Positions 35,200-47,391 of a stretch of 64,000 nt of DNA are shown here, piece by piece; position 1 is the first letter of the stretch; every line of letters begins with the position of its first letter. The stretch is from the NCBI GenBank assembly GCA_032622095.1, contig CP136061.1:45515797-45579796 (forward strand), written 5' to 3'. A program made the translations under genes and the position numbers. The stretch comes from Siphonodentalium dalli (taxonomy: Eukaryota; Mollusca; Scaphopoda; Gadilida; Siphonodentaliidae). Under the pieces are notes generated by a model. That model saw only the letters and a program-made list of their open reading frames with translations. It had not been told where the DNA came from and ran no database searches.

Positions 35200-36600
35200 C
35201 CAGACAAAAACATTTCTTTCACCAAAATGGTTGCCATGGCAACGGTGTACATTTTCCAGATTGGGATCATATCCAAAGTGATTTATATTTATGTGATATG
35301 CATGTGAGCCAACGTTGATGCTTTATCATAAAATTCTCGATTGTGTCCTCTATATGTCACACTAATGGTGTGGCCATTGTTGTTCTGGGAAGAACAATGT
35401 CTCATTTTAGGGGCGGGTCACATGTGTTTATTTTAATTGATGATCATTAAACTATATATTAGTATGTTTACAAATTGAGGTTAGTAATTGAACTATATAT
35501 ATGAGGGATATCCCAGAATTCCCTCCTGGCCTATAGTCAAGTTGTTGGTATGCTCTTTAATGCAAGATATATAACAGAATCACCGAGTATGTTTTGTATA
35601 AACCAATTTTTTTTCAAATCAAAATTGTTTACACAAATTCCACCCACAATGGCGATAAACACATGACATAAAGAGTTATTTGCTCAAATGGCGGCTATTT
35701 TATCAGTCATTTTGAATATGCCCATATGCAAAAGGTATATGTTCTAACAGGTATGTGGCCTATCCAAATAGATGCATAATGAACAGTTTTTCATGAAGTT
35801 ACCAGGCAATAGCAATGCATAAAGGCTAGCTTTTGGAGAAAAAAAACAAAATGGTTGCCATGGCAATGGTGTACATTTTCCAATTTTGGATCATATCCAA
35901 ATTGACTTATATTTATGCGATACACATGTGAGCCAACATTGATGCTTTTACAAAAACAATTCACGATTTCGTTCTCAACTATCACACAAATGGTGTGGCC
36001 ATTGTTTATTGGGAAGAACGCTGTCTCATTTTAGGGGTTGGCATTGCCCGGTCATATGTTCTGTAAAATATCTCACACTAGTAATAATCGCACAATGGTT
36101 ATGCTATCTAGCTTAAAATAAAGGTTATGACCTCCAGCATCTAACACAATGCCACTATGATGCAATAAATTGAGATAAGTTCATCATAAACACAAATAAT
36201 AGGAAGTAAAGTGATAAAAACAGCTAATTTTGACAATGATCTTGTACAGTGACATTGACCCTTCAGATAAGTACTGGCGGTCCATCATGGGGAATACATA
36301 CATATTATTATATAACTATATCACCAATAAGTCCACCGCTATCACTAATACACTTCAAAAATCGTAATTTTCCAGAAATCTCAGAAATTACATACCGTTG
36401 CCATAGTAACATCATTTTGAGGCAACAAAGTGACAAGAATCTTGTCAACATTGGTTTCCAATGCCTCCAGTATATGGGTTTTAAGAACAAATATGTTGCC
36501 AAAAATCCCCCAAAAAATTTACGAAACCAATTTTTTTTACAAATGACAGTCACATTAATTTGGAGTCTGCAAGTCACTGTGCATAACTGTGTGATTAGCA
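35200..36600. repeat. Repeat block A (duplicated at 38965-40560)
   Basis: Contains in order AAAATGGTTGCCATGGCAAC, CATTTTAGGGGYGGG, AACAGAATCACCGAGTATGT, ATTCCACCCAMAATGGCGAT, a second TGGTTGCCATGGCAATGG, then GACATTGACCC and TAAATCCCCMAAAA-type sequence. The same order recurs ~4 kb downstream. The GGTTGCC module repeats ~625 bp apart inside the block. Confidence 0.85.
35230..35243. promoter_or_regulatory. Perfect X-box palindrome GTTGCCATGGCAAC
   Basis: An exact palindrome matching the RFX X-box consensus. Related sites lie at 35854-35867 (last base changed), 39207-39220 (GTTGCCTTGGCAAC) and 39852-39865. All are in the duplicated repeat blocks, so function is inference only. Confidence 0.4.
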
Positions 36601-36619
36601 ATTTGACCATGTTTTAAAC

Positions 36620-38394
36620 TAAGTTTTTCATTACTGTAGGTTGGAATGAGGATATAATCGCTTGGTTACACCCATTTAATATATTATCGCCATGTTGGTA
36701 CAGATAGTCATACTGTTACCGCTTGGGCGATGTACGGCGTGGGCGACCACCAGGAATATTTTTAATTTGCGCTCCGAGAAAGCATGAGTAGTATACAATG
36801 AATGACTATTACGTCATACGTATATTCTAGTATTGGAGAAATTCCGTTTCTATCGAGTGTGTCTATTCGAGTGATTGTAACTTTAACATCACAGGTCATG
36901 TGATTCTATTATTATAGTCATGTGATATATACGAGGCCTAATTCAATTTTAAACGAGAGGGATGAAGGATGCAATTGGGCTACATTAAGTGTAGCCATAT
37001 TAACATATTTGTTTTTCGAAAAAAAAACCACAAGAAATACAAACTTGGACAACATTATGGATGTTGCGAATATAATCTAAGTCGAGAAAGGGGATAACAC
37101 CACTCAAATAAATGTACTAAATATACAAAGTTTAAGCAGCATTGCCCGGAAAATATAGAAATACAAGCTCAGACAATAGCATTATGCAAGTTCCAAAAAG
37201 TTCTAAGTAGAAAACAGGGGGATAATTCTAAGTCATACGGGCCTCATAATCACATATCATAGGTTCTCATGGCACTAAATATCTGTGCCAAGTTTCAACA
37301 ACTTTCACAATAAAAGTTACCCTGCTTTTTGAGTAAACGTGGACCATAATACCACGCTTATTGCGACTGGAACCGACTTCGCCATTGCTAGATAGCTAAC
37401 GGCGGTCTAATGCACTATCAGCGTATACGTAGATAGAGATATCAGGTGTATGGAAGCACTGACTCAGTATTAGTGTCCATTACTTCAATGTGCGTGAACA
37501 AATTATAATTTCTTATCGAAATGGCCAAAGATAAAAGCGTAAACTGATACATTGTACAATGTTATAAAATGAAAATTTGCAAAGCACCATCCTATCTCTA
37601 TCACTCACTCCCCAAAAATTTCGCGATTGTCAGACAATAAATGGAATCTATCACCCTACGAGTCATTCGTATGGTTACAGTGCTTATTGTGACACTTCAA
37701 CAACTATCGAATGGAACAGATTACCTGATAATAAAAAAAACTGTATAACTATAGAAGAATACAAACAACTTATTTACAGCGATGCCTCTGAACCATAAAC
37801 CCTATTTTCACATAACAACTAATAGAGAAATGCAATTTATCATACTAGAATACGCAATACATTTGGGTGGGAAGAATACCGGCATTTCGATTGATACAAA
37901 AACAAGCCCTCTATGTGCTATATTCCTCGAGATATCGGCCGTCGCACGTAATTTCAAATTCTGTTCCGCAGAATGTCATTTTGTTCACCATTCGATCCAT
38001 TCTATTCCGATTGTCATGCCTCATATTCTGGACATACTTAATGTTGTTAAAAACCTACAGATCTCCGAAACCACACGAACGGCTGCAACAATTACCTGAC
38101 CCCATGTAGTGATGGTCAATATAGAGTACCTTGCGGTTCCCGATATAGTTGTAACAAAAACAATCGATGTTATAGCACTTTAAGTTAACTTAAGAACAGT
38201 AAGTTTTTTTCTTTTGTGTTTGCGTGGAGACATAGGGGGCAACTAAAACGACCACGCCAGATCGAAGCTATTAGTTCAAATTTTGAATTCAAAGAAACAA
38301 CTATAGCCACAGTAATGGGCCACTCCCTGTGTGGCAGCGGGGTGCGCAGGAACTACATTGTATTGGAACAAGAAAATAAACTGGTAAGCATAGA
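36620..38394. other. Non-coding stretch with a possible LINE relic
   Basis: Nothing firm. The frame 37577-37798 (HSYGYSAYCDTSTTIEWNRL..., then EEYKQLI) has the flavour of the extreme C-terminus of a LINE ORF2, but the match is weak. Frames at 37782-38109 and 38216-38398 show no motifs. Confidence 0.35.
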
Positions 38395-38749
38395 TTAACC
38401 CTTTACCCAACAAACCGGCCAAAAACGGCCAAATAAAGCTGCAACAGCCTAAATTATCTTGGGTCTGTCTCAATAAAACCATACAAATATGGATATCATT
38501 GGAACCGGCTCCTTGACCACATTGTGATAGTTACAGTTATGCCCTGTGCCAATGCATTCTCTTATATATGCGAGTCGACAAAATTCTTTTTTAACACTTT
38601 TTACCATTTTTTCTTAAATTCTTTAACAATTTTATAATTTTTAATGTGTTAAGCCAATGCATTCTCTTATATATGCGAGGCGACCTATGGTCGACTCGCA
38701 TATATAAGAGAATGCATCGGCACAGGGCCGTTGTTGGGTAAAGGGTTAA
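38395..38749. mobile_element. piggyBac-like MITE, copy 1 (355 bp)
   Basis: Begins TTAACCCTTTACCCAACA and ends TGTTGGGTAAAGGGTTAA in inverted form. TTAA at both ends plus CCC..GGG termini fit the piggyBac superfamily. It carries a near-perfect 69-nt palindrome at 38653-38721. The related copy at 54491-54895 is inserted in the opposite orientation. No coding capacity. Confidence 0.8.
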
Positions 38750-38964
38750 ACCATTCTGTACTTATTGACGAGTAGTTCCTTAGGAACTCTTCAGATACTA
38801 AGCTCGATGAACGACTATATGACGTTTGTTGAACATATATTATCTGAACAATTTCGACCAATAAATAGGACTCCTTCTCTTGCAATATATTTTCATATGC
38901 TTGTCGTCTGCTCATATTTCCTGAACACCCTAATTTTTGTTTTTGTTTTTTTTTAAATAAACTT

Positions 38965-40560
38965 CTTTTTACACAAATTCCACCAAAAATGGCGACACAG
39001 ATGTACACCCTTAACATAAAGGTTGTTTTTTTTGCTCAAATGGCGGCCATTTTATCCGCCATTTAGAATATACCCATATGCAAAAGATATATGTTCAAAC
39101 AGTTATATGATCTTTTACTTGTCCAATCCAAAGATATGCATAATGAACAGTTTCCATGAGGTAACTTACTAGGCAATAGCAATGTATAAAGGGTTTCACC
39201 AAAATGGTTGCCTTGGCAACGGTGTACATTTTCCAGATTGGGATCATATCCAGACTTTTTTATATTCATGTGATATGCATATGCATTTGAGCTAACTTTG
39301 ATGCTTTTATCATAAAATTCTCGATTTTGTCTTCTAAATGTCACAGTAATGGTGTGGCCATTGTTGTTGTGGTAATAACAATGTCTCATTTTAGGGGTGG
39401 GCATTGCATTGCCCCGGTCAGATGTGTTTATTTTAATTTATGATCATTAAACTAGATATTAGTATGTTTACAAAATGAGGTGAGTAATTGAACTATATAT
39501 ATGATGGATATCCCAGCATTCCCTGGCCTATAGTCAAGTTGTTGGTATGCTCTATAATGCAAGATATATAACAGAATCACCGAGTATGTTTTGTATAGAC
39601 CAATTTTTTTTTCAAATCAAAATTGTTTACACAAATTCCACCCAAAATGGCGATAACACATTACATAAAGAGTTATTTGCTCAAGTGAGGGCTATTTTAT
39701 CAGTCATTTTGAATATGCCCATATACAAAAGGTATATGTTCTATCAGGTGTGTGGTCTGATCCAAATAGATGCATAATGAACAGTTTTACCAGGCAATAG
39801 CAATGCATCAAAACTATCTTTTGGCAAAAAACAGGTGTTTTCACAAAAATGGTTGCCATGGCAATGGTGTACATTTTCCAGTTTGGGGTCATATCCAACG
39901 TGACTTATATTTATGTGATACACATGTGAGCCAACATTGAGGCTTTTACAAAAACAATTCACGATTTTGTTCTCAACTATCACACAAATGGTGTGGCCAT
40001 TGTTTATTGGGAGAACAATTTCTCATTTTAGGGGTTGGCATTGCCCCGGTCATATGTTTTGTAAAATCTCTCACACAAGAAATAATCACCCAATGGATAT
40101 TACATTTGGCTTAAAATAAAGTTGATGACCTCCAGCATCTAACACAATACCAATATGATGCAACAAATTGAGATAGGTTCATCATAAACACAAATAATAG
40201 GAAGTAAAGTGATAAACACAGCAATTTTTGACTATGACCACATTTATGTGGCCTTGCACAGTGACATTGACCCTTAAAATAAGAACTGGCGGTCCTTCGT
40301 GGGGAATACATACATATACATATGATTATATAACAACTATCACCGCTATCACTAATACACTTCAAAAATGGTCATTTTCCAGAATTCTCCGAAATCACAT
40401 ACCGTTGCTATGGTAGCATCATTTTTGAGGCAACTAAGTGACAAGAATCTTGTCAACATTGGTTCCCACTGCCTCCAGTATATGGGCTTTAAGAAAAAAT
40501 ATGTTGCCAAAAATCCCCAAAAAAATTTACGAAACCAATTTTTTTTCACAAATGACACAG
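38965..40560. repeat. Repeat block B (copy of 35200-36600)
   Basis: Collinear with block A at ~85-90% by eye, and extended on the left by one more ~640-bp unit (ACACAAATTCCACC at ~38972 and ~39629). It ends where the A copy reads CAAATGACAGTCAC and this one runs into a 17-bp G-tract at 40560. Confidence 0.85.
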
Positions 40561-40680
40561 GGGGGGGGGGGGGGGGCCGGAAAAAACTGCGGGACACAAC
40601 GTATCGGGGGGTGGGGGGTACCTAGGCGTAAAAAATTTACACGTAAATTTTTTCCTTATTCATTTAGGGGGGTTGTCGGA
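40560..40680. repeat. G-rich tract
   Basis: A 17-base G-run (40560-40576), then GGGGGGTGGGGGG and smaller runs. Similar tracts lie at 41311-41463. G-quadruplex formation is possible; assembly artefact also possible. Confidence 0.8.
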
Positions 40681-40742
40681 AACAATTTGCATGTAATTTT
40701 TTTCCAAATATGTATTTTCAGACTCACAACTTCAATTTTCTC

Positions 40743-41072
40743 TCATTTTATAGAATATGGATTAACCTTAATATCCAAATCATATATACATGAGTAGTAC
40801 AATCCACCTAAAACAATTTTGGATAACCACTGTCTTGGTTTACATGTGATATTGACCCCATTAACCCTCTTAATAATGCCGACTATGTCAGTGTCTACCA
40901 GTCGAATGCAGAATTCTACCCTGCGATCGCTTATCCGGCAAATTTTTACTGCAGAACCATCCCATGTATTAAACAATTTCTCCTCCAATGGTATCAGAAA
41001 ACAGTTATATGCTGGTATCTCACTCATCTCATTTGCATCTTTTTCAAAGTCGAGGTAATGACTAGTTGTCAT
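40743..41072 (-). CDS. Hypothetical 109-codon frame
   Basis: Minus-strand frame from ATG (41072) to stop (40743). It encodes a mixed hydrophilic protein (EEKLFNTWDGSAVKICRISD, VEFCIRLVDTDIVG) with normal amino-acid usage and no low complexity. I do not recognise a domain. It lies just outside repeat block B, between two G-rich tracts, with no clear splice sites examined. It may be a decayed fragment of a mobile-element protein or a chance frame. Confidence 0.2.
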   Translation of the reverse strand: MTTSHYLDFEKDANEMSEIPAYNCFLIPLEEKLFNTWDGSAVKICRISDRRVEFCIRLVDTDIVGIIKRVNGVNITCKPRQWLSKIVLGGLYYSCIYDLDIKVNPYSIK

Positions 41073-41310
41073 TTTTTAAAGTGCATACAAAGCGTTGCGA
41101 TCACCAATATACATGTTTGTACATGTCATGACATCACGAGGTACAAATCTGCATTCTACTGGTAGACAATGACCATTTTAGTCATAATAATCTAAACTAA
41201 GTTACCAAGCACCTTCTCGTGAATTGTATGCTCCGGTGTTTTTTTCGGTTTCCGGTCAAACCGAACCGAGTTGTTGTCCGGCTGGGGTAGATTTGATTTT
41301 TTTTTTTTCT

Positions 41311-41463
41311 GGGGGGGGGGGGGGGGGGGGGGGGGCAAATGGTCAGTGGAAAAAAACTGCAGTTTTTGCTGTTTTGGGGGGGGGGGGGGGGGTACCCAAA
41401 CCGAAGAAAACAGTTTTTTCCACCCTGTGTCTGCATTTTTTTTCCGCCTCCCCCCCCCCCCCC
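41311..41463. repeat. Homopolymer cluster: G25, G17, C14
   Basis: G-runs at 41311-41335 and 41376-41392 and a C-run at 41450-41463 lie within 155 bp. The G tracts and C tract could pair or form quadruplexes. Frames through them are artefacts. Confidence 0.9.
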
Positions 41464-42259
41464 TGAATGACAGGCTGCTATTGTGTAAATATTGCTGTAT
41501 TTGGTAATTTTGTCACAGGATCTGATAACTTACTTGTAGTCGCCACATTGTTAAATTATTGTGGTGTATGGTCCTCGAACCCGTCTGCGAGATTCAAATA
41601 TGTAATGGTGTATTATTGAGCACAGTAGTCCCAATATATTAGTCCAAGTTAAAGTTTTACAAGAAATTTAAATTTCACTTTGTCACGCTGCCAACAGCTG
41701 TTGTAATTGTGGGTCTGGCATCCTTAATAGCAATTAAAGTATGCACTGAACATATAAATTGACTGAATTTTGTAATGTACTTGTTGTCTAACAATAGAGT
41801 ATATCATTTTGAACCCCGTGTCGGATGTATTGAATATCCATGTACCCCACGATGCTGCTGGGGATAAAGATTTTGTCCCCACACCAATAGTCATGTCTCC
41901 TTAATTGAAGTGTGTTTTAATTCTCCGATTAATTCACACACACACCAATAAGAATATTTCAGCAGCCGACGGAAGGATCCCGCGTCATGTCAAACTCGGC
42001 GTGCGAGGGCTCGCAACGTCGCGATTGGTGGAAACTGCCAGTTCAAGGGTCATGCATATACCCCCGATGTTTCACGTGCTCATATACCCCCAATGAGAAG
42101 AAGTTTGGAGTTTGGGGTGATACCCGGGAAGATTTGAAAGGGCCATTGGCCCTCTCCTACAACACACTGTTGAATGCCATAATTCCGCTGAAAAGCGTTT
42201 GTAGAGTTTGCGAAATTGATATATGCTCATGCACAGTGTTTGCCTACCGTGAATGAGGG
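41464..42259. other. Non-coding, nothing recognised
   Basis: No gene supported. ATATACCCCC-G/C-AATGTTTC-like text at ~42058 resembles ~48760, hinting at a small dispersed repeat. Confidence 0.4.
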
Positions 42260-42680
42260 TGCAGGACGTTTCGGCACCTGGTTTTCTGGACGTTTCGGCA
42301 CCTGGGTTTTCGGCACTTGGTTGTTTCGGCCCAGGTGCTTGGACGTTTCGGCACTTCACCGAAGACGTTTCGGCACTTGTTTCTTTTTGTTTTCTTTTCA
42401 TATATGACATTGTCTTTGCTGTTGGTAGCATCGAACGTGCAGCAGCGGAATTTCCCAATATTAATACCGACAGGCCAAGAGACAACAAACGCCAATCAAC
42501 TTTACTTGTTCGTCATGCCCCAACTTGGTATATATATTGGTTTCAACTTGTTCTACCGTGGGTTGGGTTACCCAACCATTTTGGGCGTTCGGCCGCTGCA
42601 CTATTTATGTGGTGCATTTTTTTTTAAATATTGTTATTGATGTCCCTCTTATATATCGCGAATAGATCGGATGGTCTGTT

Positions 42681-45286
42681 AATTTAGTTTAAACATATTT
42701 ATTTGTCTAAATTGAATAATACAGAAGAAATAACACATATACGTGTATACAGACAATGGGATTGGAGGACAAGTGCTGACTCACTTATGAGTACCTCCTC
42801 TCCCGTTTGTTATTACACTGAAAAATAAATCAAGAATTACAGAATTTTTAGTGAGTAAATATTATAAGGAAGTAATTTGTTGAAAAGGCGAATTCTTGGG
42901 ATCGAATGTAGGTAACAATCAAAGAAATTATGGAAGGCGTTTTCTTCTCCGTTTCCACACGAGCAGTTTTTGGAACTTGCAATGTAATTTTGAACTTTAT
43001 CTGACAGGAGGTTGCTACATTCACATCGTAATCTACAGTGATATATATTTTCAGTCCGCTTTCCTACATTGTAATACTTGGGGGGGGGGGTTTGGCTGTT
43101 TGAGGTTTAAAAGTGTTTAGATAACATTGTAGTTTAAGATCTCTAGTCTCAATTTTGGTTGCATTCCAGTTTATTTTACGCACGAGGGCATGAACGTTGA
43201 CTCCATTCTTTTTGTATTAGGTTTAAAATGTTTAAAAAGTTTTACGCAAATCTTGTATCGTGGTCGCTTATGTCGGAAAATTTAGGGGGAAGTAAGTCAA
43301 CTAAATATTTAGGCACTTTGTGGTTGACAATGTTATGAAAAAGTGAAAGTCTTTTTATTTGTCTTCTTTCTGAAAGTGTTTCCCAACCCATTTCAGTTAG
43401 TATTCGTTTGCGGGATACATATCTCGTACAGCCACTTATAATCCGTGCGGCTTCATATTCTACATCATCTAGTTGTTTGAGTAAACGTGTCTGGTGCTCC
43501 AGCCCAGACACTACTCGCATATTCCATGATCGGGCGTACGTGTGATAAATAGAGGATTTCGAGAGTTTTGCGGTTTAAAACATACTTGAGTCTTCGTAGT
43601 TGGGATAATTTAGCATAAGCTCTAGTACATACATTTCCTATAAAACAGTCCCATGTTAAGTTGTCATCAATTTCCATGCCAATATTCTTGTGCTGTTTAG
43701 AATAATCAAAAGTCTCAATCCATCGAAGATTATGAGTGGTCTCTCAAGGCTTTGAGAACTTGTGAAAAATAGTTAATTTTGTCTTAGAATTATTAAATTT
43801 GACTATCCATGTGTCAGCCCACTTTCTTATTCTTTCCATGTCATTATTTACACTATGTTCAAGCATTGAATGTCCGTATCGGATTTTATGAGGCATGTAT
43901 CATCGGCGTATAGTCTCACTTGCGATTCCTTGTTATCAGCTATATCGTTTATGAGGATTCAAAATAGCAGAGGGCCGACTACGGACCCCTAGGGGACCCC
44001 TGCTACTATTGGAGAATATTTAGAAAAGCTAGAATTTATTTGCACCCTTTGCTGCCGTCCGTCAAGATAATTTGTGAACCATTTGAGCAAGTTGTCAGTT
44101 ATTCCATAGTGTTTTAGTTTGAGTAAGAGACCATCATGCCATACTTTGTCAAAAGCTTTCGAGATGTCACAGAAAACAGCACATGTGCTTTGTTCATTGT
44201 CTACAGCGTGGTGTATTCTATGAAAAATTTCAATAAGTTGAAGTTCGGTACTGTGGCCTGGTATAAACCCGGATTGGTATTTATATAATAAGTTATTTAT
44301 ATTTAAATGTTTGAAGACTTTGTTGAATACCACTTTTTCTAATATTTTGCCAACTCAGCTTATTAGTAAGATGGGGCGATAGTTGTTTGGATCATGGCGG
44401 TCACCATTTTTAAATATTGGTATTATGTTTGCTCTTTTCCATGCCACAGGGAAACAACAGCTCTTAAACGATTAAAAAATATATATAATATAAGGGTTTA
44501 CTGATGGAGCTGCATGTTTCCCTGAGCCATTTATTGTTTACCCCATCAGGGCCGTTTGCCTTCTTAACGGGGAGGCATTTTATAATGTCAAATATTTCTT
44601 TCTCATTTGTTTTAATTTCTCTTCAATATCCGTATTACCTGATTTCAGTATAGGAATTGCATTGTCCGTAGAGAAATTATTGAGAAGTTGTTTTACAGTG
44701 TGCCAGAATTGTTTTGGTTTAGTATTCATACTTAAATTTTCATCTAGATCGTTCATGTATCTTTCCTTTGCTGATTTTTTAAAATTGTTAACTTTATTTC
44801 TAACACATTTATATTTGTTCCAATCAGACTCCATATTTCTACGAACTGCCAGTTTTTTCAGTCGGTCGCGTTTTCTAATATGTTTTCTGATTATACCGTC
44901 AAACCAAGGTTTGTCACGGTTTCGGATTGTTATCTCATGGTATGGGATGTGTTTTTTGGAGACTGCTAAGAAGGTTTCCGTGAAATTATTAACCATTTCA
45001 TCTACATGCATCGTGTCGGCTTCAGTATTTAACATTTGTTTCAAGTCAATATTGGAGAGTTCCAAGTTTAAACTCTCATAGTTGCCCTTTGATTAATTCC
45101 AAACAGAACGTTTGTAGGATTTTTGTGTATATATTGGGACACATACTTCAACCGACGTTGCAATGTGGTCTGATACTCCGAGATAATAAGTAGATGGGTT
45201 CATCGATTTAATCGTGTCACTTATTATGATCGGGTCTAATAAAGTTTCCGAGTTTCCTGCTATTCTGGTTGGACCACTTATGACAT
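42681..45286 (-). mobile_element. 5'-truncated non-LTR retrotransposon with 9-bp target-site duplication
   Basis: TGGTCTGTT flanks both sides (42672-42680 and 45287-45295). The outside sequences join to restore a unit of the surrounding ~200-bp repeat, so these are the exact insertion ends. On the minus strand it encodes, 5' to 3': the end of an endonuclease (GPTRIAGNSETLLDPI, ~45270-45230), a linker (45065-44580: NRDKPWFDGIIRKHIRKRDR), RT (44333-43989: YQSGFIPGHST, VFCDISKAFDKVWHDGLL) and a thumb/C-terminus (43677-43242: AYAKLSQLRRLKYVL, RPIMEYASSVW). The 3' UTR ends in AAACTAAATT. Stops and frameshifts in and after the RT core kill it. Jockey/CR1 superclade by motif. Confidence 0.85.
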
Positions 45287-45760
45287 TGGTCTGTTTTGAG
45301 AGCTATCATGTTATGACGTACGAGCTATCGACCAATTTGATTCTCACCTCGACACGACATCAACAGCCCCTTGATATAAGTGTCCAGACTTCAAACTCTT
45401 CACTCGGGTGCAGTGTATTTAAGTATATCAGGTATTGATGGACCTCTTATATATCGGGAACCGACAGGGCTGTATGTTCAGAGAACTATCATAATATGAC
45501 GTAACATCGACAAACGGAATTTTCAAATCGACACCACACCACCAGACTCTTGGTAGAAGTGCCTGGACTTCAACCAACCTTCTCCCCCTCGTGCAGTATG
45601 TGAGTATCTTAACAATATCAGTATTGACGACCCTATTATATATCGCGAACAGACAATGTTGTCTGTTCAGAGAGCTATCATAATTTGAATTGACCAATAT
45701 GATTTTCACATCGACGCCGCAGCATCAGACTCTTGGTAGAACGGCCACATGTCGATATAT
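45287..45760. repeat. ~200-bp tandem repeat interrupted by the LINE
   Basis: GAGAGCTATCATRWTAT recurs at about 45297, 45480 and 45671 with CTCTTATATATCG, GACTCTTGGTAGAA and GTGCAGT landmarks between. A further edge (CCTCTTATATATCGCGAATAGA) lies at ~42645, left of the LINE. Confidence 0.8.
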
Positions 45761-46187
45761 ATGAGTAAACATTGTGCATCTTGAAATACGCTACGTTAAC
45801 CCATGCTATACATGGTTTGCGACATGACACTATGATTCCGTTAAACGAATCCACGATTCATGACCGTATTGCGCCTGTGTCAATAGCTGGTTAATTTGAT
45901 TTTTGCCGGAGCCGATTTGAAGTGCGTCCAATCGGTTTGGGAGTCTATTACATTGTATTGAAATAAAGAATAAAAAAAATAATTTAGTCTTCACTCATAA
46001 TTTCGTTGGTCTGAAAAATAGCAGGTGCCGAAAAGTCCAAGGTGACGAAAAGTCAGGTGCCGAAACGTCCAGGTGCCGAACGGCAACCCCAGGTGCAGAA
46101 ACGTCCAGGTGCCGAAACGTCTAGCATTCCGGGCATGAGGTGGATGCCACTGAAGCAAGAAGCAAATCCCCATCCCATTCCGAACCA

Positions 46188-47360
46188 GGGCCCTGTTTCA
46201 TGAAGCAATGTCATAAGATTATCTTAAGAAGGACTTAATCTAAGATCTAAGGTGGATCTTATGATGTTACTTTTCCGTTTCACGAACGCGTTTCATAAAT
46301 ACAGCTATGCGCAGAAAATATTGGTTCTGTGCACGTTATATGCCTAGGTACAGTGTCTGGTGACAGATACTAGGGTGTGTCTAAGAATAATTATGATATT
46401 GTAATGCAAGGGTGATAATCAGTATAATGACTATTGCATACTTAACTGCACGAGCGCGCTTTTTAACTGTGTTTTCGCGTCAGACTCCATCCACACATAG
46501 CTGCATGCTTCCAGTGCCTATTTTATACAAACGTAACGAGCTCAAATATATTTGTTCAGTTATTAAAGGGACTTATACGTCGTAATTCAGAATGTGAACC
46601 TTCACCCATATAACATGCCATTAATGCGACGCGAGACATATGTTTCGTTTGCTGATATTAGGTTCTAATACATTATACGTCTTTGAAGCATCTATAATAC
46701 CAGGAAACCGAATATGTCGCCACGACGGCATACACATATAATACACCACGATGGAAGCACTGAGCTAAAAGCTCTTTATTGATTGCCAACATTCATGGAA
46801 TACTAACACAAAACGCTCTTTATTTATATTGCTATAATGTGAATAGGACTTCACATCGTGCTCCAAATAGACTTATTTCCAATCTGAGACATACTTGTAG
46901 AAGCCATATATAAATGATGTTAATGCCATTTGCTCTGGTTCTGTTGACAAATATGCTAACACACTGCGTATGAACTTCGAAGTACGTACAGAGCTATGTT
47001 GAACGGCATTTTGCATATATGTTTTAATAAAAACCAAAGCAACGACTTCTAATAAAGAGCGTTTATAATTAACAACAAGTGAACAGACGGTCGGTTCACA
47101 GGCCCCTGGGGAAAATTACTAAAATACCAATATAGACTATACCACTGGTATAGTCTATATTTGTATTTTAGTAATTCCCCCCAGGGGTATGTGGGCCGGT
47201 TCACAGTGATATGTTCTTTCGCGGATCCCGGTGTGCCCGCGCGGTCCGTATACTATATACATGCTATATATCTTTTTATTTGATAGTTAATAAACATGTG
47301 ATGCCGATTTAATAAATGTATGAGATCTGAGATTCGCGTGGGTGGGTTATGATAATATAC

Positions 47361-47391
<31 letters not shown>

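Larger units (their letters stand above)
42260..46125. mobile_element. Composite region bounded by inverted GGACGTTTCGGCACCTG minisatellites
   Basis: GGACGTTTCGGCACCTG-type units are tandem at ~42270-42380 and appear in reverse complement (CAGGTGCCGAAACGTCC) at ~46022-46123. The two clusters face each other across 3.7 kb. Inside are a ~200-bp tandem repeat (45287-45760, with one piece at ~42645-42680) and a LINE that split it (42681-45286). Removing the LINE leaves a ~1.2-kb element with inverted repetitive ends. Mobility is inference. Confidence 0.55.

Noticed and set aside
41197-41507. Overlapping frames with poly-Gly or poly-Pro
   Set aside because: They are translations of G and C homopolymers.
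42244-42640. Overlapping frames containing repeated RFGTW/CRNV-type motifs
   Set aside because: They are translations of the GGACGTTTCGGCACCTG minisatellite in different frames.
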